Assembly (NCBI RefSeq): GCF_003855255.1
Contig: NZ_CP034072.1
Coordinates: 6,178,989-6,242,988, forward strand
Direction of reading: 5' to 3'
Length of the DNA stretch: 64,000 nucleotides
Origin: Mycolicibacterium nivoides
GTDB taxonomy: Bacteria; Actinomycetota; Actinomycetes; Mycobacteriales; Mycobacteriaceae
Shown in pieces: positions 37,063 to 46,149 of this stretch; the stretch's first letter is position 1; each line of letters opens with the position of its first letter. A program made the position numbers and the translations under genes. The notes under the pieces are model-generated. The model saw only the letters and a list, made by a program, of their open reading frames with translations. It ran no database searches and was not told the DNA's origin.

Positions 37063-37673
37063 ATCTTCGTCGCGGTCACCAGGAACCCGGGCATCTGCGT
37101 GCGGCCTTCGGGCAGGACCGCGTGCAGCTGGGCCGGGCGGATATCGTCGACCTGCCAGTACTTCGAAACCTCTTCGCGCAATTGGTCTTCGGTGAACTGG
37201 GTGGGGCCCGGGCCGTCGTGCTCGCCGAATGCGCCGGTGCCGAACGCGAGGATGTAGAAGCGGGCACCGGGAGCCGCCGCGTGATACATCGAGCGCAGGT
37301 AGCCGTCGCGCAGTTCTTCCGGCAGGGCGTGCAGCAGCCCGCTGTCGAAGATCGTGCCGAACCGCCCTTCGTACCCGGTGAGCGACGAGATGTCGGCGGC
37401 CGCGAACGTCGCGTCGGCGAGCCCGCGTTCCTGCGCGGCCGCGGCTGCAGCGGCGACGGCCGTCGGGCTCAGATCGATGCCGACGACGGTGTGGCCACGC
37501 GCCGCCAGCGCCAGCGCGAGCTCGGCGTGGCCACAGCCGGCATCGAGCACTTCGCCCCCTACGGCGCCGTCGGTGTCGATGATCGCGGCGTATTCCGGCT
37601 GTGGTGCGCCGATGCTCCAGGCAGGGGTCTGCTGCTGCCGGTAGGCGTCGTCCCAATCGATTCGATGAGTCAT
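37059..37673 (-). CDS. Class I SAM-dependent methyltransferase
   Basis: A 204-residue small methyltransferase. Motif I is VLDAGCGHAELALALAARGH (about residues 42-61), followed by VVGIDLSPTAV and the motif FDSGLLHALPEELRDGY. This type often methylates thiols, halides or tellurite-like small molecules (thiopurine-methyltransferase-like group), but no substrate can be assigned. It is divergent from a MarR gene across 121 AT-rich bp and may be its target. Confidence 0.85.
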   Translation of the reverse strand: MTHRIDWDDAYRQQQTPAWSIGAPQPEYAAIIDTDGAVGGEVLDAGCGHAELALALAARGHTVVGIDLSPTAVAAAAAAAQERGLADATFAAADISSLTGYEGRFGTIFDSGLLHALPEELRDGYLRSMYHAAAPGARFYILAFGTGAFGEHDGPGPTQFTEDQLREEVSKYWQVDDIRPAQLHAVLPEGRTQMPGFLVTATKI

Positions 37674-37794
37674 GCCATCCGTCCCTTCATTTAGTTAAAA
37701 TCTGTACTATATTGACTGTAGGTCGATATTTACCCATTGACAAGGCGATGCTTCACACTGTTCAAACCTGAATCAGTTGGCCGATTGGAGGAAC

Positions 37795-38265
37795 GTGGCG
37801 CGCAAGCTGTCCACAGCCGAGGAGCGGGCCTGGCGGCCCTACATCGAGTCCAGCCTGCGCCTGGAAACGCTGCTCGACGAGCGTCTCCGGGAGGCCACGA
37901 ATCTCACCCTGATCGACTACCACCTGCTGATGATGTTGGCGAACGCCACCGATCAGCGCCTGCGGATGAGTGAACTCGCCGAGAAGATGGTGTTCTCCCG
38001 CAGCCGGATCACCTATCAGATCAACTCGATGACCAAACGGGGTCTGGTGCTGCGCGAATCGGTCCCCGAGGACCGCAGGGGCTACCGCGCGGTGCTGACC
38101 GCCACCGGCGCCGAGGCGCTGCGCATCGCCGTGCCACTGCACAGCGAGTCGGTGCGCGAACTGTTCTTCGACCAGATCGAGCCCGACGAACTCGACTGCA
38201 TCGAACGGGTATTCACCCGGCTACACACCCACTTGCAGACCGATCTCCTGCGACACGACGACTGA
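37795..38265 (+). CDS. MarR family transcriptional regulator
   Basis: A 156-residue MarR protein. The winged helix covers about residues 45-115 with MSELAEKMVFSRSRITYQI and the wing ESVPEDRRGYRAVLT. GTG at 37795 follows GGAGG by 3 nt; an in-frame TTG at 37777 lies before the ribosome site. The upstream 121 bp shared with the methyltransferase gene are AT-rich and should hold its operator, though no clean palindrome was found. It is followed after 11 bp by a PPOX-family gene. Confidence 0.88.
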   Translation: MARKLSTAEERAWRPYIESSLRLETLLDERLREATNLTLIDYHLLMMLANATDQRLRMSELAEKMVFSRSRITYQINSMTKRGLVLRESVPEDRRGYRAVLTATGAEALRIAVPLHSESVRELFFDQIEPDELDCIERVFTRLHTHLQTDLLRHDD

Positions 38266-38276
38266 AAGCAGGCACC

Positions 38277-38693
38277 ATGACGTTCACCGCATCCGAACTG
38301 GCCTACCTGCGCGAGCAGCCGATCGGACGACTGAGCACCGTCGGCCGCGCCGGCGACCCGCAGATCCGCCCCGTCGGCGTCCACCTCAGTCCCGACGGGT
38401 CCGGCATCGACATCGTCGGACACGCCCTGGCGTCGACGCAGAAGTGGCGCAACGTGCTTCACAACCCCCAGGTGGCGTTCATCGTCGACACGGTGCTCTC
38501 GGTACGGCCACCGGATGCCCGCGGCATCGAAATCCGTGGTACCGCAACAGCATTGTCCGGCGCGGGCACCACCGACGGCGGGCTCAGCGGCGACATCATC
38601 CGGATCGCGCCGCGCCGGATCATCAGCTGGGGACTCGACGGCGTGGGCACCACCGCCCGCGACTGGACCGAATCCACGCCCACAGCGGACTGA
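38277..38693 (+). CDS. PPOX-class F420/flavin-dependent oxidoreductase
   Basis: A 138-residue split-barrel protein of the pyridoxamine-phosphate-oxidase superfamily. LREQPIGRLSTVGRAGDPQIRPV at the start and HALASTQKWRNVLHNPQVAFIVD in the middle fit the TIGR04023 (MSMEG_5819/OxyR) subgroup, which uses F420. It is probably co-transcribed with the MarR gene 11 bp upstream and may deal with reactive electrophiles or quinones. Confidence 0.85.
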   Translation: MTFTASELAYLREQPIGRLSTVGRAGDPQIRPVGVHLSPDGSGIDIVGHALASTQKWRNVLHNPQVAFIVDTVLSVRPPDARGIEIRGTATALSGAGTTDGGLSGDIIRIAPRRIISWGLDGVGTTARDWTESTPTAD

Positions 38694-38712
38694 CCGACCT
38701 AGCATCGGCGGC

Positions 38713-39684
38713 GTGCCGACAGTCAACACCGCCCACGGATCCATCGACACCGCAGACCTCGGCGTCACGCTCATGCACGAGCACGTCTTCATCATGACGG
38801 CCGAGCTGACCCAGAACTATCCGGAGTCCTGGGGTGACGAGGCCAGCCGGGAAACCGATGCGATCGCGCGGCTCACCGAACTCAAGGCCAACGGCGTCGA
38901 CACCATCGTCGACCTCACGGTGATCGGTCTGGGCCGCTACATTCCGCGTATCGCCCGGATCGCCGAGGCCACCGACCTCAACATCGTGGTCGCCACCGGC
39001 TTCTACACCTACAACGACCTGCCGCTGGCCCTGCACTTCAACGGGCCCGCTCCGGGCCAGATCGACCCGATGACCGAGATGTTCGTCCGCGACATCGAAC
39101 ATGGCATTGCCGACACCGGGATCAAAGCGGCGATCCTCAAGTGCGCCACCGACGAACCCGGCGTCACCTCCGGCGTCGAGCGGGTCCTGCGGGCCGTGGC
39201 CCAGGCCCACCGGCAGACCGGGGTGCCGATCTCCACCCATACCCACGCGGCCAGCCGGCGCGGCCTCGAACAGCAGCGCATCTTCGCCGAGGAGGGCGTC
39301 GATCCGTCCCGGGTGATCATCGGCCACTGCGGCGACACCACCGATATCGGCTACCTCGAGGAATTGATCGCCGGCGGCTCCTACATCGGCATGGACCGCT
39401 TCGGCGTCGACGTCTACCTCCCGTTCGAGGAGCGGGTCGCGACCGTCGCGACCCTGTGCGAGCGCGGCCACGCCGAGAAGATGGTGCTCTCGCACGACAC
39501 CTGGTGCTACTTCGACGCACTGCCCGACGACCTGACCGCCCACGCCCTGCCGAACAGTCACTACCTGCACATCCACAACGATGTGCTGCCTGCGCTGCGT
39601 GAGCGCGGGGTCACCGAGCACCAGATCACCACGATGCTGGTGGACAATCCACGGCGGATCTTCGACCGCAAGGGCGGGTACTGA
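38713..39684 (+). CDS. php: Phosphotriesterase-like lactonase (Rv0230c-like)
   Basis: A 323-residue metal-dependent lactonase of the PLL family. Metal ligands can be placed: H22 and H24 (MHEHVF), carboxylated lysine K143 (ILKCATDE), H176 (STHTHA), H205 (IGHCGD) and D262 (LSHDTW). Family members open N-acyl-homoserine lactones and other lactones and hydrolyse organophosphates weakly. The GTG at 38713 gives the normal length; the longer open frame upstream is a shadow. It lies 19 bp after the PPOX gene. Confidence 0.9.
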   Translation: MPTVNTAHGSIDTADLGVTLMHEHVFIMTAELTQNYPESWGDEASRETDAIARLTELKANGVDTIVDLTVIGLGRYIPRIARIAEATDLNIVVATGFYTYNDLPLALHFNGPAPGQIDPMTEMFVRDIEHGIADTGIKAAILKCATDEPGVTSGVERVLRAVAQAHRQTGVPISTHTHAASRRGLEQQRIFAEEGVDPSRVIIGHCGDTTDIGYLEELIAGGSYIGMDRFGVDVYLPFEERVATVATLCERGHAEKMVLSHDTWCYFDALPDDLTAHALPNSHYLHIHNDVLPALRERGVTEHQITTMLVDNPRRIFDRKGGY

Positions 39685-39685
39685 G

Positions 39686-39828
39686 ATGACCGGCGTCATT
39701 CCACCGATCCCCCACCCGACCAGCCGGCGGTGACCTGCCAGGGCATCACGCGCACCCGCGCCGAACTGGACCGCTCCGCCAATCGACTCGCCCGCTCCTA
39801 CGCTGAATGCGGTTGCGTGACGACGTCA
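39686..39828 (+). pseudogene. Remnant of an acyl-CoA synthetase (FadD) N-terminus, frameshifted and truncated
   Basis: An ATG 1 bp after the lactonase stop begins MTGVIPPIP, then the frame runs into a stop. The adjacent frame continues as PDQPAVTCQGITRTRAEL and DRSANRLARSYAECG, which is the N-terminal signature of FadD-type acyl-CoA synthetases. One net indel near 39712 would rejoin them. Similarity ends where the convergent acyltransferase gene begins (39826), so only about 45 codons of a ~500-codon gene survive. It is evidence of a deleted gene in this position. Confidence 0.7.
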
Positions 39829-41028
39829 TCGCGCGGCTGGGGCAGGCTCCGGCTCGTCGGTGATCGAGCTGTCCAGCGGCGGCACGGGGCTCTCGTTCCG
39901 GTACTCCCAGCGCCGCAACGCTTCCCGGCACGGTGATTCCACCAGCGCGTAGCTCACCGCGGCGAGGGCGAAGCCGAACACCAGGGTCAGCACCAACACC
40001 ACCAGCATCTGCCCGTTGAACAGGAACTCCCCGATCATCGGGAACACCATGGCCAATGCCGCCAGATGCCAGACGAACAGCCCGTACGACCAGCGGCCCA
40101 GCGTCACCATCACCCGGTTGCCCAGAATCGGGTGCCTGGTGTCGGGGTGATCGAGGACCAGCGGTGCCAGCAGCGCGCCCGCGACGATCGCGCCCATCGC
40201 GGTCTTCAGCGTCACCTGGCCGACCGAGCCCGGGCGCAGCCCTTCCAGCCCGGCCAGCGGCGAGGCCGCGATCCCGAATGCCACCGCGGCGATGACGCCC
40301 ATCAGGATCCGGCGCCGGGCCAACCGGTGCACCCAGCCGAATGGACTCACCGTGAGTTCAGCGAGCACCATGCCCGCGGCGAACCAGGAGAAGAACGCCG
40401 GCGGCCAGTTCCACGGGTTGAGTCCGGTGGTGCCGGAGAACGGGATGCGTACCCACAACAGGCTCAGCGCCGCCAACGCGATGATCACGCCGACGCGGGC
40501 CCGCACCGGCAACCGCCGTGCCAGCAGCGCCAGTACCGGCAACGCAAGATAGAAACTGACCTCGACCGACAGGCTCCACATCTGGGTCAGCCCCGCGGTC
40601 AGCGTCAACGGCACATAGATCTGGGTCAGGGTCAGGTTCGCCAGCCACACCGTCAGATCGGCCTTGGCCTCCGGAAGCAGCAGGATGATCACCACGACGG
40701 CGACCACATAGCCGGGCATGATGCGCACGATGCGGGATCGCAGGTAATGGCCGGTGCGCGGGCGAGGGCGCAACCCTCGCGCCGCCGCGGCATGGCCGCG
40801 CCACAGCAGGAACCCCGAGAGCGCGAAGAACACGGCGACCGCGAGGTCGAACCGGCCGAAGAACCGGCCGCTCACCCCGGTGGTGTGTCCGGTCTGGAAG
40901 GCGACGTGGGTGAGAACCACACCCATGGCCGCGCACGCGCGCATGCCTTCGACGGCCGGCAGGAAGCTGCGGGTTCCTCCGACCTCTACATCCGGACCGG
41001 TTTCCGGGTCCGATGCTCGGGTGGCCAC
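39826..41028 (-). CDS. Membrane acyltransferase, acyltransferase-3 family (Rv0228-like)
   Basis: A polytopic enzyme of about 400 residues with some ten membrane helices that moves acyl groups onto extracytoplasmic sugars or lipids. It has FLPAVEGMRACAAMGVVLTH near the N-terminus (the family's conserved R/H region), FFALSGFLLWRG and MWSLSVEVSFYLALP. GTG at 41028 is used; TTG at 41064 would add 12 residues. It is divergent from the DUF3068 gene and corresponds to Rv0228. The acceptor is unknown; the envelope-gene context suggests a cell-wall glycan or glycolipid. Confidence 0.88.
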   Translation of the reverse strand: MATRASDPETGPDVEVGGTRSFLPAVEGMRACAAMGVVLTHVAFQTGHTTGVSGRFFGRFDLAVAVFFALSGFLLWRGHAAAARGLRPRPRTGHYLRSRIVRIMPGYVVAVVVIILLLPEAKADLTVWLANLTLTQIYVPLTLTAGLTQMWSLSVEVSFYLALPVLALLARRLPVRARVGVIIALAALSLLWVRIPFSGTTGLNPWNWPPAFFSWFAAGMVLAELTVSPFGWVHRLARRRILMGVIAAVAFGIAASPLAGLEGLRPGSVGQVTLKTAMGAIVAGALLAPLVLDHPDTRHPILGNRVMVTLGRWSYGLFVWHLAALAMVFPMIGEFLFNGQMLVVLVLTLVFGFALAAVSYALVESPCREALRRWEYRNESPVPPLDSSITDEPEPAPAAR

Positions 41029-41182
41029 GGCGACCAGTGTGCCGCGCCGTGGCAACCCCGCCAAACTGCGGGTTAATGCACCCGCGGCGTGCCACCGGAG
41101 TAAGTGATGGCCTTAAATAGTGCTGTTAGGGTCGAACGGGTTTGCCTCACGACGAGTTGGCCCACACCGAAGGAGGCCCGGT

Positions 41183-42379
41183 TTGAACCGCGCAGTGGCG
41201 CTGCGTATCGCGGCATGTGGACTGATGGGGCTGGGTGCTGCTCTGCTCATCGCCGCACTGTTGCTGACCACCTATACCAAGGGCAAGATCGCCAAGATCC
41301 CGCTCAATCTGGATGCCAGCCTGGTCAGCGATGGAACCGCGACCGCTTTCGATCCGGCATCGCTGGTGGCACCGAAGTTCTCGGTGGACCGCAACGTGCC
41401 GGTCGCCCTCCAGCAACAGGTCAGCGTGGAATCACCGTCGAACGCCGAGGTGGTGACGCTGCAAGTGGGCAGCACACTGCGGCGCACGGACCAGCAGAAG
41501 GACTCCGGTCTGCTGTTGGCGATGGTTGACACCGTCACGATGAACCGCAGCACCGCGCTGGCCGTGTCCAGCGACAACAACCCGGGCGGCGCGCTGCAGA
41601 AGCCGCGGGCCATCGAGGACGAGAAGCCGCCGACGAACGTGGCGCTGCCGCACGAGGGCCTGACCTACCGGTTCCCGTTCGACACCGAGAAGAAGACGTA
41701 CCCGTTCTTCGACCCGATCGCGCAGAAGCCGTTCGACGCGAACTACGACGGTGAAGAAGACGTCAACGGGTTGACCACCTACCGGTTCATCCAGAACGTG
41801 GGCTACGACTCCGACGGCAAGCTCGCCGAGCCGGTCAAGTACTCCTCGCTCTACGAAGACGACGCCGACAGCTCGGTCACCGCGAGCCCCGAGATGTGGG
41901 GCGTGCCCGGCGAACCCGACGAGCGGATCACGATGGACCGCTTCTACGCCGCGCAGCGCACCTTCTGGGTCGACCCGGTGTCCGGCACCATCGTCAAGGC
42001 GCAGGACCACGGCTACCAGTACTACGCACGTGACGCGCTCAAGCCCGAGGTGACCTACGTCGACTACAAGGTCACCTACAACGAGGAGACCGTGGAGTCC
42101 CAGGTCGCGGCCGCTCAGGATGAGCGCGACCGGGTGTCACTGTGGACCCGCGTCCTGCCGATCACGTTCACCGCGCTGGGCCTGCTGGCACTCATCGGTG
42201 GCGCCGTGGTGGGGTCGTTCGCAGTACGTGCCGAGTCCACCCTGATCGATCCGGGACTCGACACCGCCGATCACGGCTTCTTCGACACCCAGGGCTTCCA
42301 GGTTCCCGGCGCTGAGGCGAAGACGGAGAAACTACCCGCTCAACGACCGTCCGACCTACCACCGGACCGGCCGATCTGA
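41183..42379 (+). CDS. DUF3068 (PorA-family) membrane protein (Rv0227c-like)
   Basis: A 398-residue protein with an N-terminal membrane helix (about residues 8-30), a large extracytoplasmic domain and a second helix near residues 325-348, followed by a cytoplasmic tail. DUF3068 is the family, found in Actinobacteria with mycolic-acid envelopes; the function is unclear. The TTG start at 41183 follows AGGAGG (41171-41176) by 6 nt, strong support over the longer frame from 41120. It is directly followed by another membrane protein gene. Confidence 0.87.
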   Translation: MNRAVALRIAACGLMGLGAALLIAALLLTTYTKGKIAKIPLNLDASLVSDGTATAFDPASLVAPKFSVDRNVPVALQQQVSVESPSNAEVVTLQVGSTLRRTDQQKDSGLLLAMVDTVTMNRSTALAVSSDNNPGGALQKPRAIEDEKPPTNVALPHEGLTYRFPFDTEKKTYPFFDPIAQKPFDANYDGEEDVNGLTTYRFIQNVGYDSDGKLAEPVKYSSLYEDDADSSVTASPEMWGVPGEPDERITMDRFYAAQRTFWVDPVSGTIVKAQDHGYQYYARDALKPEVTYVDYKVTYNEETVESQVAAAQDERDRVSLWTRVLPITFTALGLLALIGGAVVGSFAVRAESTLIDPGLDTADHGFFDTQGFQVPGAEAKTEKLPAQRPSDLPPDRPI

Positions 42380-42423
42380 GCCTGCGCTCTGCTCTGCTGC
42401 CGGCCTATGCGCTGGCACTGTCG

Positions 42424-44067
42424 TTGTCGATAACCGGGCCCCTGTTGGGGCCCGGTTATCTGCTTTTGCGCGACGCGGTCTCCACCCCGCGGTCGCATCT
42501 GACCGACGCGGCGCTGGGGTTGACCGAAGCCGCACCGAGGGCGCTGCCGCAGGACTTCTTTGTCGCGCTGACCTCCGCCGTGCTCGACGGCGGGGTGGTC
42601 GTCAAGATCATGTTGGTGGCGGGTCTGTGGCTGGCCGGCTGGGGAGCCGCGCGGCTGGCCTCGACCGTCCTGGGACCCGGCTTGCCGGGTCAGTTCATCG
42701 CGGCGACGCTGGCCATCTGGAATCCGTACGTGGCCGAGCGGTTGCTGCAGGGGCACTGGAGCCTGCTGGTCGGCTACGGCTGCCTGCCCTGGGTGGCGGT
42801 GTGCGTGCTGCGCCTGCGGGGCAAGCCGGAGACGGGGCCGGTGTGGGGCCTGCTGTTCTGGATCGCGCTCGCCGGGTTGACGCCGACGGGCCTGATGCTG
42901 GCGGCGACCGTCGCGATCGTGTGCGTTGCGGCCCCCGGCGATGGCCGGCGGCGCCTGCAGGTCGCAGGGCTCGGGTTGGGGGCTGCCGTGCTGGCCGCGA
43001 CGCCGTGGCTGGTGGCCGCGGCTGTCGGTGGAACAGTGTCATCCCCGGTGTCGGCGGTGGGAGTTCACGCCTTCGCGGCCCGCGCCGAGCCCGGGCTGGC
43101 CACCCTCGGCAGCCTGGCCGGCCTCGCCGGTATCTGGAACGGTGACGCCGTGCCCGGTTCGCGCACAACGCTTTTCGCACTGGTTGCCACCGCTGTCCTA
43201 CTCGGAATCGTCGCGCTCGGCCTACCGGTGGTGGCGCGCAACCGCACGGCGGCACCGCTGCTGATCCTCGCCGCCGCGGCGGTATTGATCCCGGCAGCCA
43301 TGGCTACCGGCCCAGGGCTCGCGTTCGTGGACGCGACGATCCGGGCAGTGCCCGGCCTCGGCGTGGTGCGGGACGGACAGAAATGGGTGGCGCTGGCCAT
43401 GCCGGGCTACGTGCTGGCCGCGGCCGCCGCGCCGGTCACGTTGAGCCGGCTGCGGGTGCCGCCGGCCGCATCGGCCGCGGTGGCCTGCGCGGCGCTGATC
43501 GCGGTCTTGCCCGATCTGGCGTGGGGTGTGGGCAATCACATGCGGGCCGTGCAGTATCCGCCCGGGTGGACCGTCGCCGCGGCGGCGATCAACGCCGATC
43601 CCCGACCGGTGGCAGTGCTGCCACCGGACAGCATGCGGTCGTTCTACTGGGCCGGTGCCGCACCGGTTCTCGATCCGCTGCCCCGGTGGCTGCGCGCCGA
43701 AGTGCTGTCCACCGGCGATCTGGTGATCGGTGCCGAAGTGGTGCCCGGAGAGGGAACGCGGGCCCAGGCAGTGCAGGACCTGCTGCGCTCAGGCGCAGAC
43801 CGACAGACGGTGGCCGACGCCGGTGTCGGCTGGTTGGTAGTCGAAACCAACGGTGTGCCGGCGAAACTGGAACTTCCGGTGGCATATCGGGATGGCGATA
43901 TCGCCGTGTACCGGATCGGCGGCGACCACCCGGCCTCACCTCACCGAAACCTGTTGATCGCTGCCCACCTGGTGTGGCTGCTGGCTCTGGCCGGCGGGGC
44001 TGCCGGGATGGCGGTCAGTTTCTGGCGCCGTCCGCGCGTGCGGAACTCCGCGTTGACTTTGAGCTGA
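42424..44067 (+). CDS. Polytopic membrane protein (Rv0226c-like)
   Basis: A 547-residue membrane protein with about ten helices and a C-terminal soluble domain before the last helix, similar in layout to GT-C-type arabinosyltransferase relatives. TTG 42424 is the first conventional start, but the frame is open and hydrophobic from 42376, where CTG overlaps the preceding TGA stop; residues SALLPAYALALSLS upstream of the TTG look like the first helix. True initiation is therefore doubtful: CTG 42376 or TTG 42424. A terminator-like hairpin covers codons 3-13. Confidence 0.8.
   Translation: MSITGPLLGPGYLLLRDAVSTPRSHLTDAALGLTEAAPRALPQDFFVALTSAVLDGGVVVKIMLVAGLWLAGWGAARLASTVLGPGLPGQFIAATLAIWNPYVAERLLQGHWSLLVGYGCLPWVAVCVLRLRGKPETGPVWGLLFWIALAGLTPTGLMLAATVAIVCVAAPGDGRRRLQVAGLGLGAAVLAATPWLVAAAVGGTVSSPVSAVGVHAFAARAEPGLATLGSLAGLAGIWNGDAVPGSRTTLFALVATAVLLGIVALGLPVVARNRTAAPLLILAAAAVLIPAAMATGPGLAFVDATIRAVPGLGVVRDGQKWVALAMPGYVLAAAAAPVTLSRLRVPPAASAAVACAALIAVLPDLAWGVGNHMRAVQYPPGWTVAAAAINADPRPVAVLPPDSMRSFYWAGAAPVLDPLPRWLRAEVLSTGDLVIGAEVVPGEGTRAQAVQDLLRSGADRQTVADAGVGWLVVETNGVPAKLELPVAYRDGDIAVYRIGGDHPASPHRNLLIAAHLVWLLALAGGAAGMAVSFWRRPRVRNSALTLS
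42429..42460 (+). terminator. Terminator-like hairpin inside the start of the membrane-protein gene
   Basis: GATAACCGGGCCCC (42429-42442), loop TGTT, perfect complement (42447-42460), then TGCTTTTGCG. A 14-bp GC-rich stem with a tetraloop and a short T-run is close to a textbook intrinsic terminator, yet the bases encode ITGPLLGPGYL of the membrane protein. It could attenuate transcription after the DUF3068 gene or limit translation. Coding constraint is the simpler alternative. Confidence 0.5.
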
Positions 44068-44134
44068 CGCCGAATTTGTGCGGGTAGCGGTGTGCGTGGT
44101 TTCAAAGTCAAGCTACGCCGGCATTCTCAGCGGC

Positions 44135-45304
44135 TCACACCAAGCCGCTGACGAAATTGCCCTCGTGCACGGCTCCCAGCACGGCGTGCATCGCGTCCGC
44201 GCTGAGCCTCCAGGAGAATTCGTCGCTGCGGGTCTGAGCCTTGCTACCCAACTGCACGCGCATCACCGGGTCGCTCAACAACTGGCGGATCCCCGTCACC
44301 AGGGCGTCACGATCCTCGACCAACAGCCCGGTGACCCCGTCGACGATCGAGTCGGTCAGCCCGCCGGACGCGCGATAGCCGATGGTTGGCACCCCGTGCT
44401 GGGCGGCCTCGGTGACGGCAAGCCCCCAGCCTTCTTTGCGCGACGGCAGCACATGCACCCAGCTCTGCTGCAGGACACGGTGTTTGGTCTCTTCGTCGAC
44501 ATGACCGTGGAACGTCACCGAATCGGAGATGCCGAGAAGTTCGGCGTGCTCGACCAGCCGCCGCTGCCACCAGCCGCCGCCCAGGATGTCCAGGTGCAGT
44601 CCGGGGACCTCGGCACGCAGTGCCGCGACCGCCTCCAGGGCGTCTTCGATCTGCTTGTGTGGCACCAGCCGCGACAGCACGACGAGCCGGGGGCTGGTCG
44701 ACCGGGGCAGCTCCAGCGTCGGGCCGGGAGCTTCGTCAAGTCCGTTGCGCACCACCGCAATCCGGCCGGAGTCCACCCCGAGCTCGTTGAGATCGCGAGC
44801 GGAGGGAAGTGACACGGTGACGTACTGGTTGCGGCGGTGCAGTCGCGGAGACAGTTTGGACTCGACGAACCAGCCGATCCGGCCCTTCATCGGGCCGGCC
44901 ACCGGCCACAGTTCCCGGTGACAGTGATGCACGAGCACCGCCACCCGACGACCGAACGCCAGCCGGGCCAGGAACGGCAGCCCGTTCTGGGTGTCGACGA
45001 CCACGTCGGGCCGGACCCTGCGCAACGGCCCGAGGCCGACGCGGGAGGCCACCATGGCCAGCCCGGCCCAGATGTACACGCTGTAGGGACCGCCGGCCCG
45101 GCTGATCTGCACCCCGTCGACGATCTCGCGGCGGGCCGCCCCCGGGTAACGCGCGGTGCGCAACGTGACGTTGACACCGTCGTCGGCCAGACACGCGCCG
45201 ATGCGCTGCAGATAGGCCTCGCTGCCGCCGCCCTGGGGGTGCCCGGTGTCGCGCCAGCACAGGAGCAGGACGCTCCTCAGGCGTGGATCAGGACGGGCAG
45301 ACAT
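44135..45304 (-). CDS. GT4-family glycosyltransferase (Rv0225-like)
   Basis: A 389-residue GT-B glycosyltransferase. The N-terminal LLLCWRDTGHPQGGGSEAYLQRIG is the acceptor-side glycine loop; VVLSRLVPHKQIEDAL and PSRKEGWGLAVTEAAQHGVP carry the nucleotide-sugar sites including the EX7E motif (E...E). It is cytosolic or membrane-associated. ATG at 45304 is chosen because family homology begins there; the frame is open far upstream but meaningless. It is divergent from a methyltransferase gene across 33 bp, as in Rv0225/Rv0224c. Confidence 0.9.
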   Translation of the reverse strand: MSARPDPRLRSVLLLCWRDTGHPQGGGSEAYLQRIGACLADDGVNVTLRTARYPGAARREIVDGVQISRAGGPYSVYIWAGLAMVASRVGLGPLRRVRPDVVVDTQNGLPFLARLAFGRRVAVLVHHCHRELWPVAGPMKGRIGWFVESKLSPRLHRRNQYVTVSLPSARDLNELGVDSGRIAVVRNGLDEAPGPTLELPRSTSPRLVVLSRLVPHKQIEDALEAVAALRAEVPGLHLDILGGGWWQRRLVEHAELLGISDSVTFHGHVDEETKHRVLQQSWVHVLPSRKEGWGLAVTEAAQHGVPTIGYRASGGLTDSIVDGVTGLLVEDRDALVTGIRQLLSDPVMRVQLGSKAQTRSDEFSWRLSADAMHAVLGAVHEGNFVSGLV

Positions 45305-45337
45305 CGTGTTGAGGGTACCGGTCAGTAGGTTGGGCGG

Positions 45338-46141
45338 GTGCAGCCCAGCGACATCTCCGCGCACTTCGCCCGCCGGGCGACCCTGAGCCGGTCGGTGCGC
45401 CTTCTGGCGCAGTTCCGGTTCGAGCAGAGCGAACCGGCCCGGTTCTACGGGGCGCTGGCCGCCGATACCGTCGCCTTGACCACCGATCTGTGGACGGCCG
45501 CCACCGGGGAATCCCCTGCCGGACGCACCGTCCTCGACGTCGGCGGTGGACCCGGCTACTTCGCGTCGGCGTTCGATCAGGCGGGCATGCGATACGTAGG
45601 GGTGGAGCCGGATCCTCGGGAGGCGCATGCCGGAGCCGCGAGAGCGGCGACATCCAGCCTGAGCCCGGCTGTCGATTCCGCATCGGGCACGTTCGTCCGG
45701 GCCTCCGGGATGGCCCTTCCGTTCGCGGACGGCAGTGTCGACATCTGCCTGTCCTCCAATGTCGCCGAGCATGTGCCGCACCCGTGGCGGCTGGGTAACG
45801 AGATGTTGCGTGTGACGAAGCCCGGCGGCCTGGCGGTGTTGTCCTACACGGTCTGGCTCGGCCCGTTCGGCGGCCACGAGATGGGGTTGACGCACTATCT
45901 GGGCGGGGCCCGGGCAGCCGAACGGTACACCCGCAAACATGGTCATCGCCCCAAGAACGACTACGGCTCGTCGTTGTTCGCGGTGTCGGCGGCCGATGGC
46001 CTTGAATGGGCCGCCAGCACCGGCGCGCTGATCGCCGCTTTTCCGCGCTACCACCCACGATGGGCCTGGTGGATGACCGCGGTACCAGGGTTGCGTGAGT
46101 TCCTGGTGAGCAATTTGGTGCTGGTTCTGCGGCCGTCCTGA
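45338..46141 (+). CDS. SAM-dependent methyltransferase (Rv0224c-like)
   Basis: A 267-residue class I methyltransferase with motif I DVGGGPGYFA (about residues 67-76), GVEPDPRE, and motif NVAEHVPHPWRLGNEMLRVTKPGG. It probably modifies a glycan or lipid together with the adjacent glycosyltransferase; a membrane-facing C-terminus (WWMTAVPGLREFLVSNLVLVL) fits that. GTG start at 45338. Confidence 0.88.
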   Translation: MQPSDISAHFARRATLSRSVRLLAQFRFEQSEPARFYGALAADTVALTTDLWTAATGESPAGRTVLDVGGGPGYFASAFDQAGMRYVGVEPDPREAHAGAARAATSSLSPAVDSASGTFVRASGMALPFADGSVDICLSSNVAEHVPHPWRLGNEMLRVTKPGGLAVLSYTVWLGPFGGHEMGLTHYLGGARAAERYTRKHGHRPKNDYGSSLFAVSAADGLEWAASTGALIAAFPRYHPRWAWWMTAVPGLREFLVSNLVLVLRPS

Positions 46142-46149
46142 CCATCCAC

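Noticed and set aside
37674..37794. MarR operator in the AT-rich methyltransferase/MarR gap
   Set aside because: No clean palindrome could be found by eye, so no site is claimed.
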